Shown here: one piece after another, positions 14,301 to 29,300 of the stretch | How the letters are laid out: every line of letters begins with the position of its first letter | Position numbering within the stretch: position 1 is the first letter of the stretch | Source of the DNA: Neelides folsomi | Lineage: Eukaryota > Arthropoda > Collembola > Neelipleona > Neelidae | Length of the DNA stretch: 64,000 nucleotides | Direction of reading: 5' to 3' | Assembly (NCBI GenBank): GCA_034687125.1 | Contig: JAQGBZ010000126.1 | Span: 62,001-126,000 of the forward strand | The notes under the pieces: model-generated | What the model was told of the DNA's origin: nothing | The model's input: only the letters and a program-made list of their open reading frames with translations | Database searches by the model: none | Translations under genes and position numbers: made by a program

Positions 14301-17300
14301 AAATATTATGTTTATTTACCATATATAATTTTAGATTAATTGAAATATGTATTTAGGAATAAGTGAAATTTGGATACAAATAACAATATGCAAATGTTTG
14401 TATCTTTGAACTAATTTAGTAAGCTTAATTGGCTTAGTAGGTTAATTACTTATGCATAAAAGTAAGCTTATGTTTGAACCCCGAACTAATCCGATATTTG
14501 AATTGTGAAGTGGAGAGAAGTTGTTTTTCAAAATCTCCCTTGTAATAAATTAAATCTCGTTTCATCCTCCGCTGCATCAGGTCCATGTGGAGATGAAATT
14601 TTTCCCCTTGTTTGAATTCATGAGGCTACGCCATTCCAATATGGAAAGTGTGGGAAAAGGAAAAGCAGAGTCATTTTGATTCCTAACATGTGTTTGACTT
14701 TTCCTTCAACTACTAAACAACACACACCAAATTCCGGCCAAACTTACATATGTATATGAGCCATATGAATATATTCGTATTTGTAAGTTCATAAATATGG
14801 TCTGATTCATATATTTCTAATATCCATACATTTGCATCTGGTCCCACGCATTTGTTCGAAAATCCGAGTTTTCAATTCAATCAGGATTTTAATGAAAGAA
14901 ATTGGACAGATGAAATTCAAATAACTCAATGAAACCAAATCCCTTTACTAAATCTAAGATCAAAATTGAAATTTTCTAAAAAATTTCTAAATTATAAGTT
15001 TTGCTAAATTTTAAATTTTAGAATTTGGCGGGTTTAACAGGATAAGGCGGGATTTAGCAGCTGTTGCCATTTTAAGCATGGGTTGAATTTTCTGCTTGGT
15101 GGAACCAGAAGGGTCAAATGGCACTTCATTCCCAAAGTTGAATATTCCCCTAAAGTTTGAATATTAAGTGAAAGTTTTGTGAAGTGGGAAATTTGTAATT
15201 TTTCATCTTTTCTTTCCAGTTTCGACGTTCGAGGGAGGGGAATGAAAACGGCAAAGTCGTGGTCATCCTCGGCTGGGTTTGATCGACGGGCCGACTTCCA
15301 ACCCGCCACTTATCCGGCTCATTTGCTCGTACATGATCTCCACTTGAGTGACCAGGGTTTATATCGATGTAGAGTCGATTTCCGGAACTCGCCCACGCGG
15401 AACGGACTAGTCAATTTGACTGTTGTTGGTAAGATTTCTACACAATTTCCAAAATCTCCCAAAGTTTACACCTGCTAAAAATAAAATCACACCTGAGGAA
15501 TATAATTTATTAAATAATTGAAATATGTCAATTGAAATGTCCAAGGCCAAATAAAACATTTAAAGTTGGTTTTTTGGTAAATTGTGAACATTTAACTTAA
15601 TGCACAAACTTATGGATTTTTCACATTTTTCAATTGTGGATCTTTAATTTCTTGAGTCTTGAGAGGAAAAGTTCATTAGTATAAAAATGTGAAGAGTGGA
15701 AAAGTCGGCATAGGGAAATTCCCAATAGAATCATCTTCTACAAATAGACGATCGAAATTGTCCTATAAAACACATCTTATTTGTGGAAGTTCCTCTTGAG
15801 ATATTTTTTCTCTTTCCAACTTTCCCTTGAGAAGTAGAGGAGCGGAGATGGGAAGGGAAAACACTGGAGGATATTATTAGGTATATTCATTATTTGAACA
15901 AAAGTGGTATAACAATAATCCAGACGTCTTTCTCTTGTGGCTCAATCCTTTTAGTTGACTTTAAGACATAAAGCTACATACTTACATTTTATAGTAGGTA
16001 TGTGGTATATTTAGTATACTAAAGTAAAATATATAGTATACTAAAACGTTATAATATTTGTAATAGAGTATATGTACCCATGTAAGATTATATATTTGTT
16101 AAAATTATAGATATAAAGTCATTATGTAGGGTAGTTTCTTGTATGTTTTTTTGATATTAGCATCTTTCTGTATTTTGTTGGATGAAATAATAAAGGAGAA
16201 TATGTTTGGGAACAGATGGATGCATACACGGGAGAGTCTCGTGGGATTTGTTGCCCAACTCGGCCCAGTTAGGAAATGATAAATTTCACGGGCTCAAGAT
16301 CAAAAAGGAAGATAAAGAATTTTTAATTTTTGACAATGTTTAATATTCATCAGAGGATGTGATACGTCTTCAGCTCATACTTCCACTCTTTTCAACTCTT
16401 ATGCGATATTTCTAGAGAAAAATCATAAGAAAGCAAACACCCCTTTTTATTCTCACAAACTTCTTCGTGCTTTTACGCAACGATGCTTTTCTTGTATTTA
16501 AATATGGACAAAGTTACATATTGCACACATGCAAAAGAAAGAAAAAATATAAAAATATATATTATCTAGAGGGATATTCTGAAAATATACTAAAATATTT
16601 AGTACTGAAAAAATTACGGTATTTATGAATGTATGTATGCAAAGGATATATGTATGAAAATATTAAAAAGGTTCTTTGGGAATATCAAAAAGAATTTTAT
16701 TATTAGAAAATGAGGGTAAAAGAGATACTGGGCCATTTATGTATGATATTTAAAAAGGTTTATGAAAAGAGCGGCTCCTTTGTGAATAAGATATTAAAAA
16801 AGATTTGGAATAAAAAAGAACGTTTTTTGAGACAACACGACACTTATTATCCGAAAAATCTCTCCAATCTTCCAAGATCTCCCAAATCAAAATATTTCCT
16901 CGGGGCTCAAAAAACTTCAAATAATGGTGAAATTCAAATAGGAAGAAAATTTCCAATTCTCAATTTATACGATTGTAAATTTAATACAAAATTTGATTTT
17001 AGTTAGTAATGTATAATTATAATAAAAATTGAGTTAAAACCTAAAGATATTTAATTTAATGGAGGTCTTTTATCTTATTTGATATAACGGGGCGGGAAAA
17101 AAGTCTTTATGTCGAAGCTCTACGCTTTTTTGTATAATATACTTTTTGTATAATACACTTTTCCTTTTACGTACTTTGTATTGAAACTGAATTCCTGGGC
17201 CAAATAACATTCTTGAACTTTCCCCTTCGTTGTGTATAGCTGACAATGGTTCTCGTCGCAAAGCAATTTAGGGTGTGAGGGGAATACAAATCAAGGATTC

Positions 17301-20300
17301 GTTCAAGAAGTCTTTCGCAGTTCCTCAGCATCCCCAAAACTTCTTGTTTTATTCTACCCATTTTGGATGAATATTTATTGAGGTATTTAGCATGGAAGGA
17401 TCGGAAGTTCTTTTGTTCACTCTTATTGCTAATCCGACTGAGGAATACAAAACGAAATCAAATTACACTAACAAGCTTTAACAAAAAATTAAAAAAATTA
17501 CAAACAATTGATTTAAATTAAAATGTGTTGTAGCAGCAGCAAGTTTAATTTCATCTAATTAATAAAATATTTCTTCAATGAACAATAAAATAAATTATAA
17601 TTTTCTCATTCAACTTTTCAAAAATTTATAAAATTCTCATCGATTTCTTATAGTTTTCTTAATAATGACACATTTCTGGGGAAATGCGTACCTGGGTGGA
17701 AGCGAGCACAATTCGGGTTAACAAAAGGTTAACAATGTTCAGACTTCTCATGAGCTTAATGAGGTTTTTGAAAGAAAAAAAAGGTAATTTGTAGTAAATT
17801 GAGCTATGCTCCCCGCAGCTTCTTTAAATGACCCTTCGACACTTAAAGAGGAAAAAAGAAAATCGACATTTTCGTTGACCTCTATAGATCCAATACAAAC
17901 TACACTACTCTCTATTCTTATAAGCCCAATATATCTCCAAGTAATAAATACTGTATATATCTGTAGTATTAGGGATTTTCACCTAGTACCATCAGTATTT
18001 ATACAGTACAGATAAATCAAATCTATACATATAGCATTTTTAGTTATGGTATTTTACATTGTGAGTCACACATTAGGAAATTGGGATATATCTGTATTGG
18101 AAGTGTGATAATTGTGAAAAGTCGATTATTGAGAATGAGTGATTGTGAGAGTAACAGCTTTGTATTAAAGAGAAAGAGATTCCAATTGGTGTGATGAATC
18201 ACCTTTTTTTCTCTCTCGCACTTCTTTGGGAAAATGGAGATAATGAAGGCAGACATTCATCAAACACTTTTTCCTCCCCTTTGTCCTCTCCAGCTAATTC
18301 CCGTTCACACACAGGACCCAATAGAAAAATTTCAAAGATCGGATATGAAGCTGTTGAATGACAAAATGAGCTTGGGAAAATACATTTAAAGAAACCGATT
18401 TCTATTGGTACTCATTAACCTTTTCATAATCTATATAAGTACTACTAAATTTATAATAAGATTATTATAATAAATTCCATTTATTGTATTTATTATTATC
18501 TAGAGTATGTATCTGTAAAATAATATTTTACAATATTTAAATATCTGTAAGGTATTTACTTATTTACGTAGTTCAGTATACATTATACATGTATATTTTA
18601 TATTTCTAGAGATTGAAAAAGTGTTAATAAAAAGTATGTTTTGCTTGAATTGAAAATAGTGCCACCCTCGATGCCTGTAATTTACGATGAATCCGGGGAG
18701 GAAATTCTGTCCGTTCTCGGTCCCTACATGGAAGGCTCAGATGTTCTTCTCAAGTGTCGAGTCAGTGGAGGTAAAGCCATAAAACGCAAAAAATTTATTC
18801 CCCATTCTTAAAATGGGTTCGAATCTGCTCAGTTTTGCTCAACCTTGTGGTTTCCCCAACACCTTCCTTCACACACGTCTTCTCCTTATTACTTTCACCA
18901 AAACACTTTTCCTCACTTTCTTTGCTTTTACAAACTCACAACTTTATTCTTTATAGATATACCCAAATATAACATATTTAACACTTGGATGCATTTTAAG
19001 TAATACTATATATAAAACAGAATGCCTAATACCTTATAAAGCAGATGTATAGAGGGTATTTGAAATTTACCGCTTGGTTTTTTATAACTATAAAGGCGGG
19101 ATATTCGAATTTTATACGTTCCTTTTAAAAAGTCTAAATACATATAAGGAATGTTGTGGGGCGAACGTGAGAGCGTAAAAAGACACATCGTTGTATGTGA
19201 AAGTTCCCTTATTTTTGGCGTGTCTCATGTGGGGCTCCTTTATTTCTCATTATAATCCTCGTAGAATGGCCGTAAAAATTCACCCAAGAACTCATTTCAT
19301 CTCCCTCTCTTTTTACCATCATCCTTTTTCTCCGCTCCTTCCAGGGATTTTAAATGCCGCCACCTTAAATGTGTCAGGTAAGAAAAGATAGGGAGAATTT
19401 AGGAAAATGGGGAAATTTCGAAAATTCTAATTTTCTTTTCTCATCGTCATCCCCACAATTCCCCTCATTATTTCTCCTAAATTATTTGGCTTGGAGGAAA
19501 AAGTTATGAGAATTGCTCTTCCTATTATTTTCTCGCCCTATTATTTTCATCGCTTCACTTTCCAACATTACAACTCCTTGGCTTGTTAATTCTATACTTT
19601 ATTCTCAAACTCGATATAATATATTATTCATTCTTTAATACTCGAAAGAATAACTTATATTTAATATTATTTTATATTAGATTGACATTAAAAACAAACT
19701 CTGTATATGTAATAGTTCTTTCACTGAAAGTGTGGAAATACAGTAGTACAATAGTAAATACAGTGTTACACATTACACTACAATAGTTTAGTATTTTACC
19801 TATATAATGTATAGGTTAATCTGTAGTGTTTAACAGCGGAGTACTTAGGCAATTACAATAATTACTTAAACTGCATTGTATGCTGCTTTTAGAATAAAGT
19901 TAGATTACAATTCGCTTTGGGCTATTGGGCTATTGGTACATTAGTTGTATTTAGAAGTTGTTGGCTTATTCCGTGGTCGTTTTATTGGGAAATTAATTAT
20001 CCAAAAGTTTTGATCTTTGTGTGGATTGTTATAGGGAAACCAGAGTCGGTCGTCTCTTGGTACGTAAATGGCGAGGTTGAGGACACGAAATATCAAGTGG
20101 ACCGATTCGGTGAGGTGACCAACGAACTCGTTTTCCGCAATTTGAACCGCTCCCATCTCAACTCACTCTTCACTTGCAAAGCCTCCAACACGCGGCTCAT
20201 CCACCCACAAGAGAAGTCCGTCACTCTCGACATGAGTTGTGAGTGGAGATAACCAAATTAATACACCCTCTCAAACATATCATGCTGATATTCCACATAA

Positions 20301-23300
20301 CGAATCATATTTGTATTTCATAACATATGTATATGACAAACTTAAAGATATTTAATATAAATACATATATTGTAAATGTATACTTATATTTTATATTGCA
20401 GATTTTAGAAATTTTATATAAAATTTTGTAGGTAAATATGTAGTTATATGGAGTAAATTTGAAGTAAATGGTTAAAATGTATTTGGTAAAGTGCATTAGA
20501 CATGTGAACGTCAAGGTTGTTCAAATGTGAAGAGTTGGCATAATGGAGAGGCGGCATCGGCACACGCCTCTTGTTCAAACCACATTGAGTTCTTCTTGGG
20601 AAATTGATGGATGAAATCATACCTTCCTTCAACCCCACAACCCGCCAAACACTCACGCAAATTTCTCTTCTATCTCAATTGGGAAGGATATAAGGAATCA
20701 TTATAGGAACCTGTCGCTAAACGAAGTGTCGAAACTGATATCAATCATTAACTTCTTTCCATATACTACATTTATACAATACGGTCGGATATAGAGACTA
20801 ATACGCACACTCTAAATACTCAACTTACTTCCTTTGAACACTTTAACAACTCACCAAACCCAATTTCACGATTAGACCTTCATGTCATTATAAAATGTCT
20901 CTACTAAATGTATTGCTATATGACTATATATTATAACTCAAGTACTAACGATATATTTACAATATAAAAATATCATAAATAGAGAAAATACCTACATAAT
21001 ATTACTTTGTTGATATCATATAATTAAATTATTTATTTAAATACTAAATATAAATATTATCAGTGATTAATACAGAACATATATGGGACTTATTTTGAAT
21101 AGTATTTTAAATACTATGTAGGTATGTGATATATGATATGAAGTTGAATATAATTAGGAAATAAATATTGTACGTGTTTAGTAAATTCGGGTGTAAGAGT
21201 GATGGGAGAACGAAGAATAAATAATGACACGAATGTGTTTGATGGGAGTTGATGCTGATTCGTGTGGTTTTGTGCCTTAACACACGGAGGATCTTATTGT
21301 TATTCTTATTATAGGAATTAAGAAAGCGGGAAGTGTTATTTAGTGAGGGAATCAGGACATTCAATGGTCTCATTATCCAACTCGGGCTGACAAATAAGCT
21401 TACGCTTCCTCCCCCATTGATCTACATACAACATGGAAAGTATACGGCAGGGTGTCAGGAGTGGGAAATAATTATCAACTTCCTTCGCTTCCCGCTATTT
21501 GGACTCAGCCGAATTTGGGAGAACAATCGGGCTGAAGTGGGATTTATTGGCTCCCGATCCTCATGCAACACAACCGCCACACTTTCACCAGAATTTATAA
21601 ACAGAGACGCGAAGAGCTCAATAGACTTGTAATCATTCTCCAATGGAGGATTTCCGCCAAAAAAGAAAGACAAAGACAAAGAAGGGCGGAGGTTAAAGGA
21701 AAATCCTATCCTATCAATCTCTATACAATTCTTTTTACTCCTTTTCCGGGAAACCAAATGAAAAAACCAATGGTTGAAATTGGGATAGAAATTCTACGTG
21801 ATTCTTGTAAGGAATGGGAGAAGTCTATCTTTTTCAAATTATCCTGCTTTTATCGACTTCATTTCCAATTGAACGAATTTTAGGATTTTTTATAAAATAT
21901 TTTGTAAATGACTAAATAAAAGAATACAAATATTGATTAAGAGAAAATAAAACTATAATTGAAATTAAATAAAATTAAATCAAAATTATAATTGTAAATT
22001 ACTTTGCAATTTTAAAACTTTTTAAAGAAAAAGTACATCGGGAAAGGATTCTTTCTCGGGAAATAGTAAAATGTTATTGTGAAGTTGAGGTTTAAGTTGA
22101 GGTTTAAGGTTCGTTTAATTGTGATTTGAATGGGGGTTGTTGGCGTCTGTGTCCAGAGGAAGAGTTAGAAACAATAACATTTCCCAAATTACCTCTCTCC
22201 CATAATTACCTTCCTCGTTCCTCCCATTGTTCTTCCTCAGCTTCCCCCGCAATTAAACGATTTCTAAAGGGAGAGACGGAGAAGACTTGGAAATAGTAAA
22301 TTAGGAAGAAATGGCCGACAGTTCAAAAGTCTCTCATAATGTAGGAAAGTTGTTCTCCGATCTCATGGATTTGTGCTATTAAACCTCTGGTTTATTTCTT
22401 CCCCTCCTTCTATATTTCTCACAACTTCACATATTCAACCTAATGATCTTCAACTACTTTGAACCTTATTTAGACATTTAATTTTAAATGGCAATTAATT
22501 AACAACATTAACTTTGCATTTATCTTACATTTGCATTATTAACATTACCATTAATTCACAACAATTCCAAAATAAGCATACTACAACTTACGTTTATTTA
22601 AATAAGGAGCTAATGTATGCGAAAATATTCAATACGCTGGAATAATTAAATATTTTTGAATTTTAGTAAAACCGTTGTTTGTCATGTTGAGGCAACGTCA
22701 CACTACCCGGGTAGTTGCCGGGAAGGAATATCGTCTAACGTGTGAAACAGCAGGTTCCAAGCCACCGGCAACACTCCGATGGCTGAAAGGAGGAAAAGAA
22801 ATGACCCAAGTCACCACACAGGTCAATCTTGTCTCATTATTTAGGTGTGAAGGAGAGGGAAATTGAAATTTTGGTCCTTCAGGAGCTCATCCATATTGAG
22901 TTTATCAAAAGTGGAGCTGGTTGAACTCCCATTTTGCAGACAGGGTTTGGTTAACTCAAACTTCCAAAGTGATAACGCCTGATTTATGAACCAACCAAAC
23001 CACCAACTTTGAAGACTCAGATATTTTTCATAGATAGAAACGCGATCAATTTATTTAATATGACTTTGAACAGGGCAATATCGGTTTCAAGTCGTAAACT
23101 TCCTATTTGCATTACAAACACTTTTTGACGTCAATGTTCGCTCAAACTCTAAACAAATTTAATACAAATTTAAAAGCTTCAAAATTGTATAGAAAACTAT
23201 ATGCAGAACATATGAAAATGGTACAAGAAAAGCGTGTAGAAATTGGTATATTAGCTATATGAAAAGTGTATACGTGTATACCTATATGAAAACAGCATGA

Positions 23301-26300
23301 TTTTCACGATTTTACAAACAAATCTTTTATTGATTTTATATTCACTCACTCACAAAGTCAGCTAATTGTAATACAAATAAATGAGGTTTGATATGAGGAA
23401 AATTCCAACATGATAAATTGAAAGAGATTGAATAATTGGGAAATTAGGAATAAATTCAAAAAAACTGTTTTGTGTTTAATACAAAACCAATATATTTTTA
23501 ACATTTAATATACGTAATACAATAAAACCAAACCAATCTAATAAATACATAGTGAACCAATGCTCGAATTGGGAAAGGAAAAGTTTCAAATGTTAGGAAA
23601 GTTTTGAGAAACCAACGGAAAAGAAATCAGTTCATGGGGAAATCTCAATTTAAATCTTTAAATTTACAAGAGCCAATTCGTTTTCTCTTGAGATAAATCC
23701 ATTGTGGTTGTGGTGGGGCAGAAAAGTATTAAGAAAAGAAAGGTGGAAGGTGGAGGGAAATAAAAGTGGAAAAATGGGAAAGGTTTTTTGAATCTTTTTT
23801 GGCTGGTTCTCTTAATTTCCTCTTGGTATAATTGATCAGGAGAGTATTTGTATGGAGAGCCATAAAGAGAGCCATTCTCAAGTTATTGGCCTTCCACACG
23901 GAGAACCCTCAAGAATTGATCCCTGGCGTGTAAGTTGGTTCCATAATCAACTCCCCTTTAAAACTTCTATTTATTCACACAAATCCCACAGCGAGTTCAT
24001 TTGGGTTGACGGGGAGATCAATCATTGAACAACATTTGGCCCCTAAAGCCAAAAATGACAAAATGACGATAAAAAATTCAATGAAATGAAAAATAATTAT
24101 TTTAGTTTATGAGAAATTTGTTGTTAACTAAATAATTAATGTTTAATGAATTTTTATTAATTTTAATGTTTTTTAAAAATATTTATTAATTAATAATGAA
24201 TAATTAATTAATATTTTCAGGATATGGATGGTGGGAATATTACCGTGAGCACATTTGTGTACATTCCTTCACCTAATGACAATGGGATCACAATCATTTG
24301 CCAAGCTGAAAATCCAACTCTCAACCGATCACAAATGCTTGAAGAAATTTGGCACGTCAACGTCGTTTGTAAGTTTATTCAATATTTAAAATTATTACAT
24401 ACCAAGTTGAAAATTACAAAGTTTTTTTTGCAGTAGTCTGCAACAATTCTATTAATATTATTAAAAATTAAATTGAGTAAACATCGGCATTGGAAAACAA
24501 TTTTTTCCCTCTTGATTTCAAATTCATTAGTTGTGAAACTTTTAAATATCAATTCCACCTTTAATCCTTATTTCAACCCAAGGAGTTAGATAGTTAAAAG
24601 AAGTTAAAGTACTCTCATAAAGTTTGGAATTTCCTTTAAAAGTGCAAAAAAGTAGGAAATTCGAATGTAAATCACGTACGAACTCTTTGAATGAGAAAGA
24701 AAAAAGTTTGTCGGGTTGCGGAAGGCAAAACAAAATCTTATTTGCAATGTTTTCCCTGAGAAAACAAGTCATTGGTAAATTCAGGTTTCGACGACAGATA
24801 ATGAAAGCTAAAGAGATCCGTTTCCTCTTCGTCCTTTCCATTGGCCCATGGAGTTGATGTGATCGAATCAGCAACCTTCTGGTCCCTTGCGAGTCTCTCC
24901 ATTATCCTCCACATTCCAAATACATTTCCTATCTCTTCCTATCTCCCCTCCTGCACGAATACTAAACTACTAATGTTGTGCATCCTAAACCTTTCCAAAA
25001 CATCCTCATTTTCCTCATCTTTTCCCATGCTCAAAATCATTTAAATCCGATATTTCCCCCCATTTTCTCAATTAACTTCCTCGTCCTATTTTACCCATAA
25101 ATTACTTTCCTAATGTAATGTAATGGAAATGATCAAATGCTTAAAAGTTTCAATTTCAATAATGCCATTAGCCATACCTATAAGAGATATAACTTTCATC
25201 TACATCTCTGATATAACCAGTAAAGTTATATCATACAGTGATAATTATCAGTGTAATTAATTCTTGGTAATTATAAAATGCATTCAATAAATTCTAATTT
25301 TCTAAATATAAATTATATAATAATCCTAATAATATAATATGATATTTGTTTAATTGTATTTACACAGATAGATCTAAATGTATCTTTAAATAGTGCATTG
25401 TTCAATTATGTAATTCTATATTAAAAGGATCATGACTAATGAACTAATTAAAATCTAATTCTAATTGATAATAATTAACCAATTAATTAAAATGTAATTT
25501 CCAGATCTACCTGAAGTTCGGCTTTCATTAGGAGCCAATTTAAATCCGATGGAAATCAAAGAAGGGACGGATGTTTACTTCGAATGCAACATCCAAGCGA
25601 ATCCAAAGATCACGAGGCTCGTATGGCTTTTCAATGTAAGTTTCATTTACAATATTCCATTCCTTTTCTCTCATTATTAAATTAAGAATACGTTTAGACA
25701 TAGATCATGTTGATGGCATAGATTCTAATAACATTACAAGTTTAAAAGTTAAATAAAGAGTTAAATTAAAGTTTTAAATGGAGTTTGGAGGGTTTGTGAA
25801 ATTTGGTTGTTTTATGATTTTAATGATACGTGTAATGTCATTTAATGTGTAAGATAATTGATCCCTTTGCTCTTCTTCTCTTCGGGTAATGTGACATAAA
25901 TAGAAAATCTCAAGAGGTTCCTTCGAACTCATTTGATCTTCTTTTATGACTCCCTTAATCCCATAAAAACTACCCACTTGCCCATATAATGTAATCAATA
26001 ATTCGCCCATGCCAAAGAATGTCCATTACATTTTACATAAGGGCTCCTTTTGACTTTCCCTTTGGAGAGGGAACTAGTCAAGCACGTGCTCTGGGAAACT
26101 TTATTGCCCTCATTTAACGGCTCTTAAAAAGAATTTGTTTTCAAGAATCTTGTCAAGATATGAATTAATGATTGTAAAATAATGAGCCTTTTATCCTCAT
26201 GATAAATCATGATATAAAGAACAAATTCTAAACTATATGGCGGTTAATTCAAACATGGTTGTAGCTTGTAGTAGATTCAATCTTCAATAAATGAACAAAT

Positions 26301-29300
26301 AACATTAATGAAATTAATGAAATTAATGTTAATATGGGTAATATTACTTTATTAACAATAACTTTAAATAACCATAAATGTAAAGAAAACCTATATCACG
26401 CGACGATAAATTTATACATTGAATGGCAGTTTCCAATGGCGGTAAATTTGGAAATAATCTTATGAAAGTTGTGACGTTTCGAGTTAATTGTTTATTTCGG
26501 TCGGGTAGTTTGTGAAAGTCAACAGCTGGTAAATGTCGAGTGAAAGAGGGAAGTTCATTGGAAGTTCTTTTATATCTTTGAGGGCAAGTTTTTGTATGCT
26601 GGAGGTTCAAATGGTTATGATGTGACAAAAGGGGAAGGAAAAGATCGCCCGGATTTCTCCTTCGACGAACTTCCAAAGTCAAGATGGGAAATGGGAAAGA
26701 AAACGTTTGCCTTCAACTCATACGATTAGTTGGGGAAACTTACGCATGAGAAAACAGGAAACCCCTTTCCCCCAAATACTCTTCCTTAATATATATATAT
26801 AATTTGATATCTTATTAATGTATTTATTAAATAAATTATAAAAATACCATTAATTAACATGAAAATAAATCATCGATACAAATACAAATAAATAACAAAA
26901 TGGACTTAAATGTATAATAGGCCGTTTAATTATATCAATATTCGTTTTGTCATTAGTTAAATGTAATTAATGCCTGTTCCTTGACAGTTATATAATATTG
27001 AAGAATTGTAAGATTGATATTAGGTTTAATCTTATAAATAACATAGATATTTGTAAGGTGGTTGAGAGGCTTAAGAGGAAATATATAAAAAGTTGTGAGT
27101 GAAATTGCCGTCCAAGATGGCATGAGAATTGTAAGTTCAGGAACCGTGAAGGGTTTCGGTCTTTGGGTCGACTGAAGAAGTGAAACACTTTAACAGCCAC
27201 TTAATTCTCAGTTTATGGAAGCGTTAAAGGTACTTAGAAAGAAAGATAATTTTTCCCTACTTTCCGATCGTGTGACAAACGGCTCTTTGGACAACTCGCC
27301 CATTTCACCCGTGAGACCAAAACTCACAACGAACAAAACTTCCCTAATAATTTTTATCAAACATTCCCAAAATTTAAACACTTCCCTCCTAAATTTCCGA
27401 TAAAAGCCGATTAAATTTTCCTTAAAATTATTAAATTCTCTTAAATGTTTTAATATTTTATTAATTATAAAAATAATGTTTTATTGAAGCAGATTCCAAT
27501 CGTCCAATCGTATCGTACTTATGGTATATGTTAAAGTACTCATTATATCAGTACTTTTATCATTTTATATGATATATACTATAAATTATTTAAAAAACTA
27601 ACAAATCAAATATAAATAATTTTGAGAATATACAGGTAAATTATTAAGCAGTAGTGTTATCAGATTCATTTTTCTAATCCTTTTAATGGTTTTCTTTCAT
27701 TTTGTGTACGTCATACTTATTTGGAATAATGAGAAGTTGAGAGGCGAAAGCTTGTCTGACGGAACAATGGGGATTTCACTGACTTGAAATGAAACGGAAT
27801 AATAAATGAAGGAAAGATCCACATGGAACAACCAGAAGGAGAAAACCATTGGGAAACAACATATAGAGAAAGAGTTAAAACAGTGAGAAATGGCAAGAAA
27901 GAGTGAAATAGGAAGAAACAGTGAAATATACTCAAATGGTGTGAAATGATGATATGTACATTCATATAAACAGGCTATAAAGCATGTATACAGATAGAGA
28001 TACTATAGTTTACAGATATGAAGTGAAATAGAAATATAGAAATGGTGAAATATATCGAAATATATCTAAATAGTGAAATAGACTCCCGAGTGGGTGAATG
28101 ATAATTAAGAGGCTTTTAACCTGAGTACTTTCATCTCACTTCTTCCCCCCATCCTTCCCTTTCATCTCGACAGAAGGAAGTTCACTTAACGTTTCCTCCA
28201 CAATATTCACTCCTCTGAATAAATTAACCAAACCATCACTTCTGGCTTCTCGGCAGAAAACGGATTTTTGACGTGGGATTTTCATTCAATCACAAGGAAT
28301 CTCACCCCTTTTCCCCCATCAATTTAAACACTTTCACCACCAAAAGTGAAATCATAAAAGTGAAGATCTAAAAGCGAATTTTATTCAATTTCTACAGCTT
28401 TTCCTCATCAAAGATAAAACCAATATTTAATTATAAATTCGAAGCATTTTAGGGTTTTAAGGATTTTATTCTCGTTTTAAGAGTTTTAACTTTTAACTGT
28501 ATTAAGTATTTTATGAATTTTTAAATATAACCCAACTATAAAATTTATAAGGAAAACTTGAAAGTGAGAAAATTCTTTTGATGCCAATTTATGATCCAAT
28601 TGTTCTTATCCAATACCTTTAACTTTTGTGTATGAACAAATACGTGGAATTTATATATTTATATACAGTAGTTGGTTATTGTAGTTTTATAATGAATATA
28701 AATTTATATTCGTATATTGTAAGTCTCTTTATATTATATAATAGGTAATAATATTTATAGGAGTTTTTGTGGAAAGTGTTAGAGGATGAGAATAAGCTTT
28801 ACCTTGTCTTAAACTATTCGATTGGATTATTTCCCTTTCTTTTTTACCAAAGTTTTCCCTCGAGATGAAATCCGAGATTCTCTTTAGTGGAAGATTCTCT
28901 TTAGTGAGGGGATTGGTAAAATGAGATAACTCACGAGATTCAACCGCGTCTTCTTTATCCTTTTTTTGTGCCAGATTGGAGGAACGTGTTCTTCCATTTA
29001 TTTTGTTAATAATCTGAATAAGACTTCCAAACCGATTGGACCAATTTGGGCCAAAGGATTTAGAAATTAAAAGATCCGCGCCTTGGCCTTATCTTTCTCT
29101 TCTTTTTTCTACAGGGTGAGGAATTGAGACACAATGCGGGTTCGGGCGTCATTATGTCAAACCAATCGCTCGTCCTCCAAGGAATCAATAGAAAAGTAAT
29201 CTTATAATTCTTTTTTAATTCTCATTTTAAATTGCTTTCTTCCCCTAAAGGCGGCTGGGAATTACACGTGTATTGCATCCAATCTCGAAGGCTCTACGCA

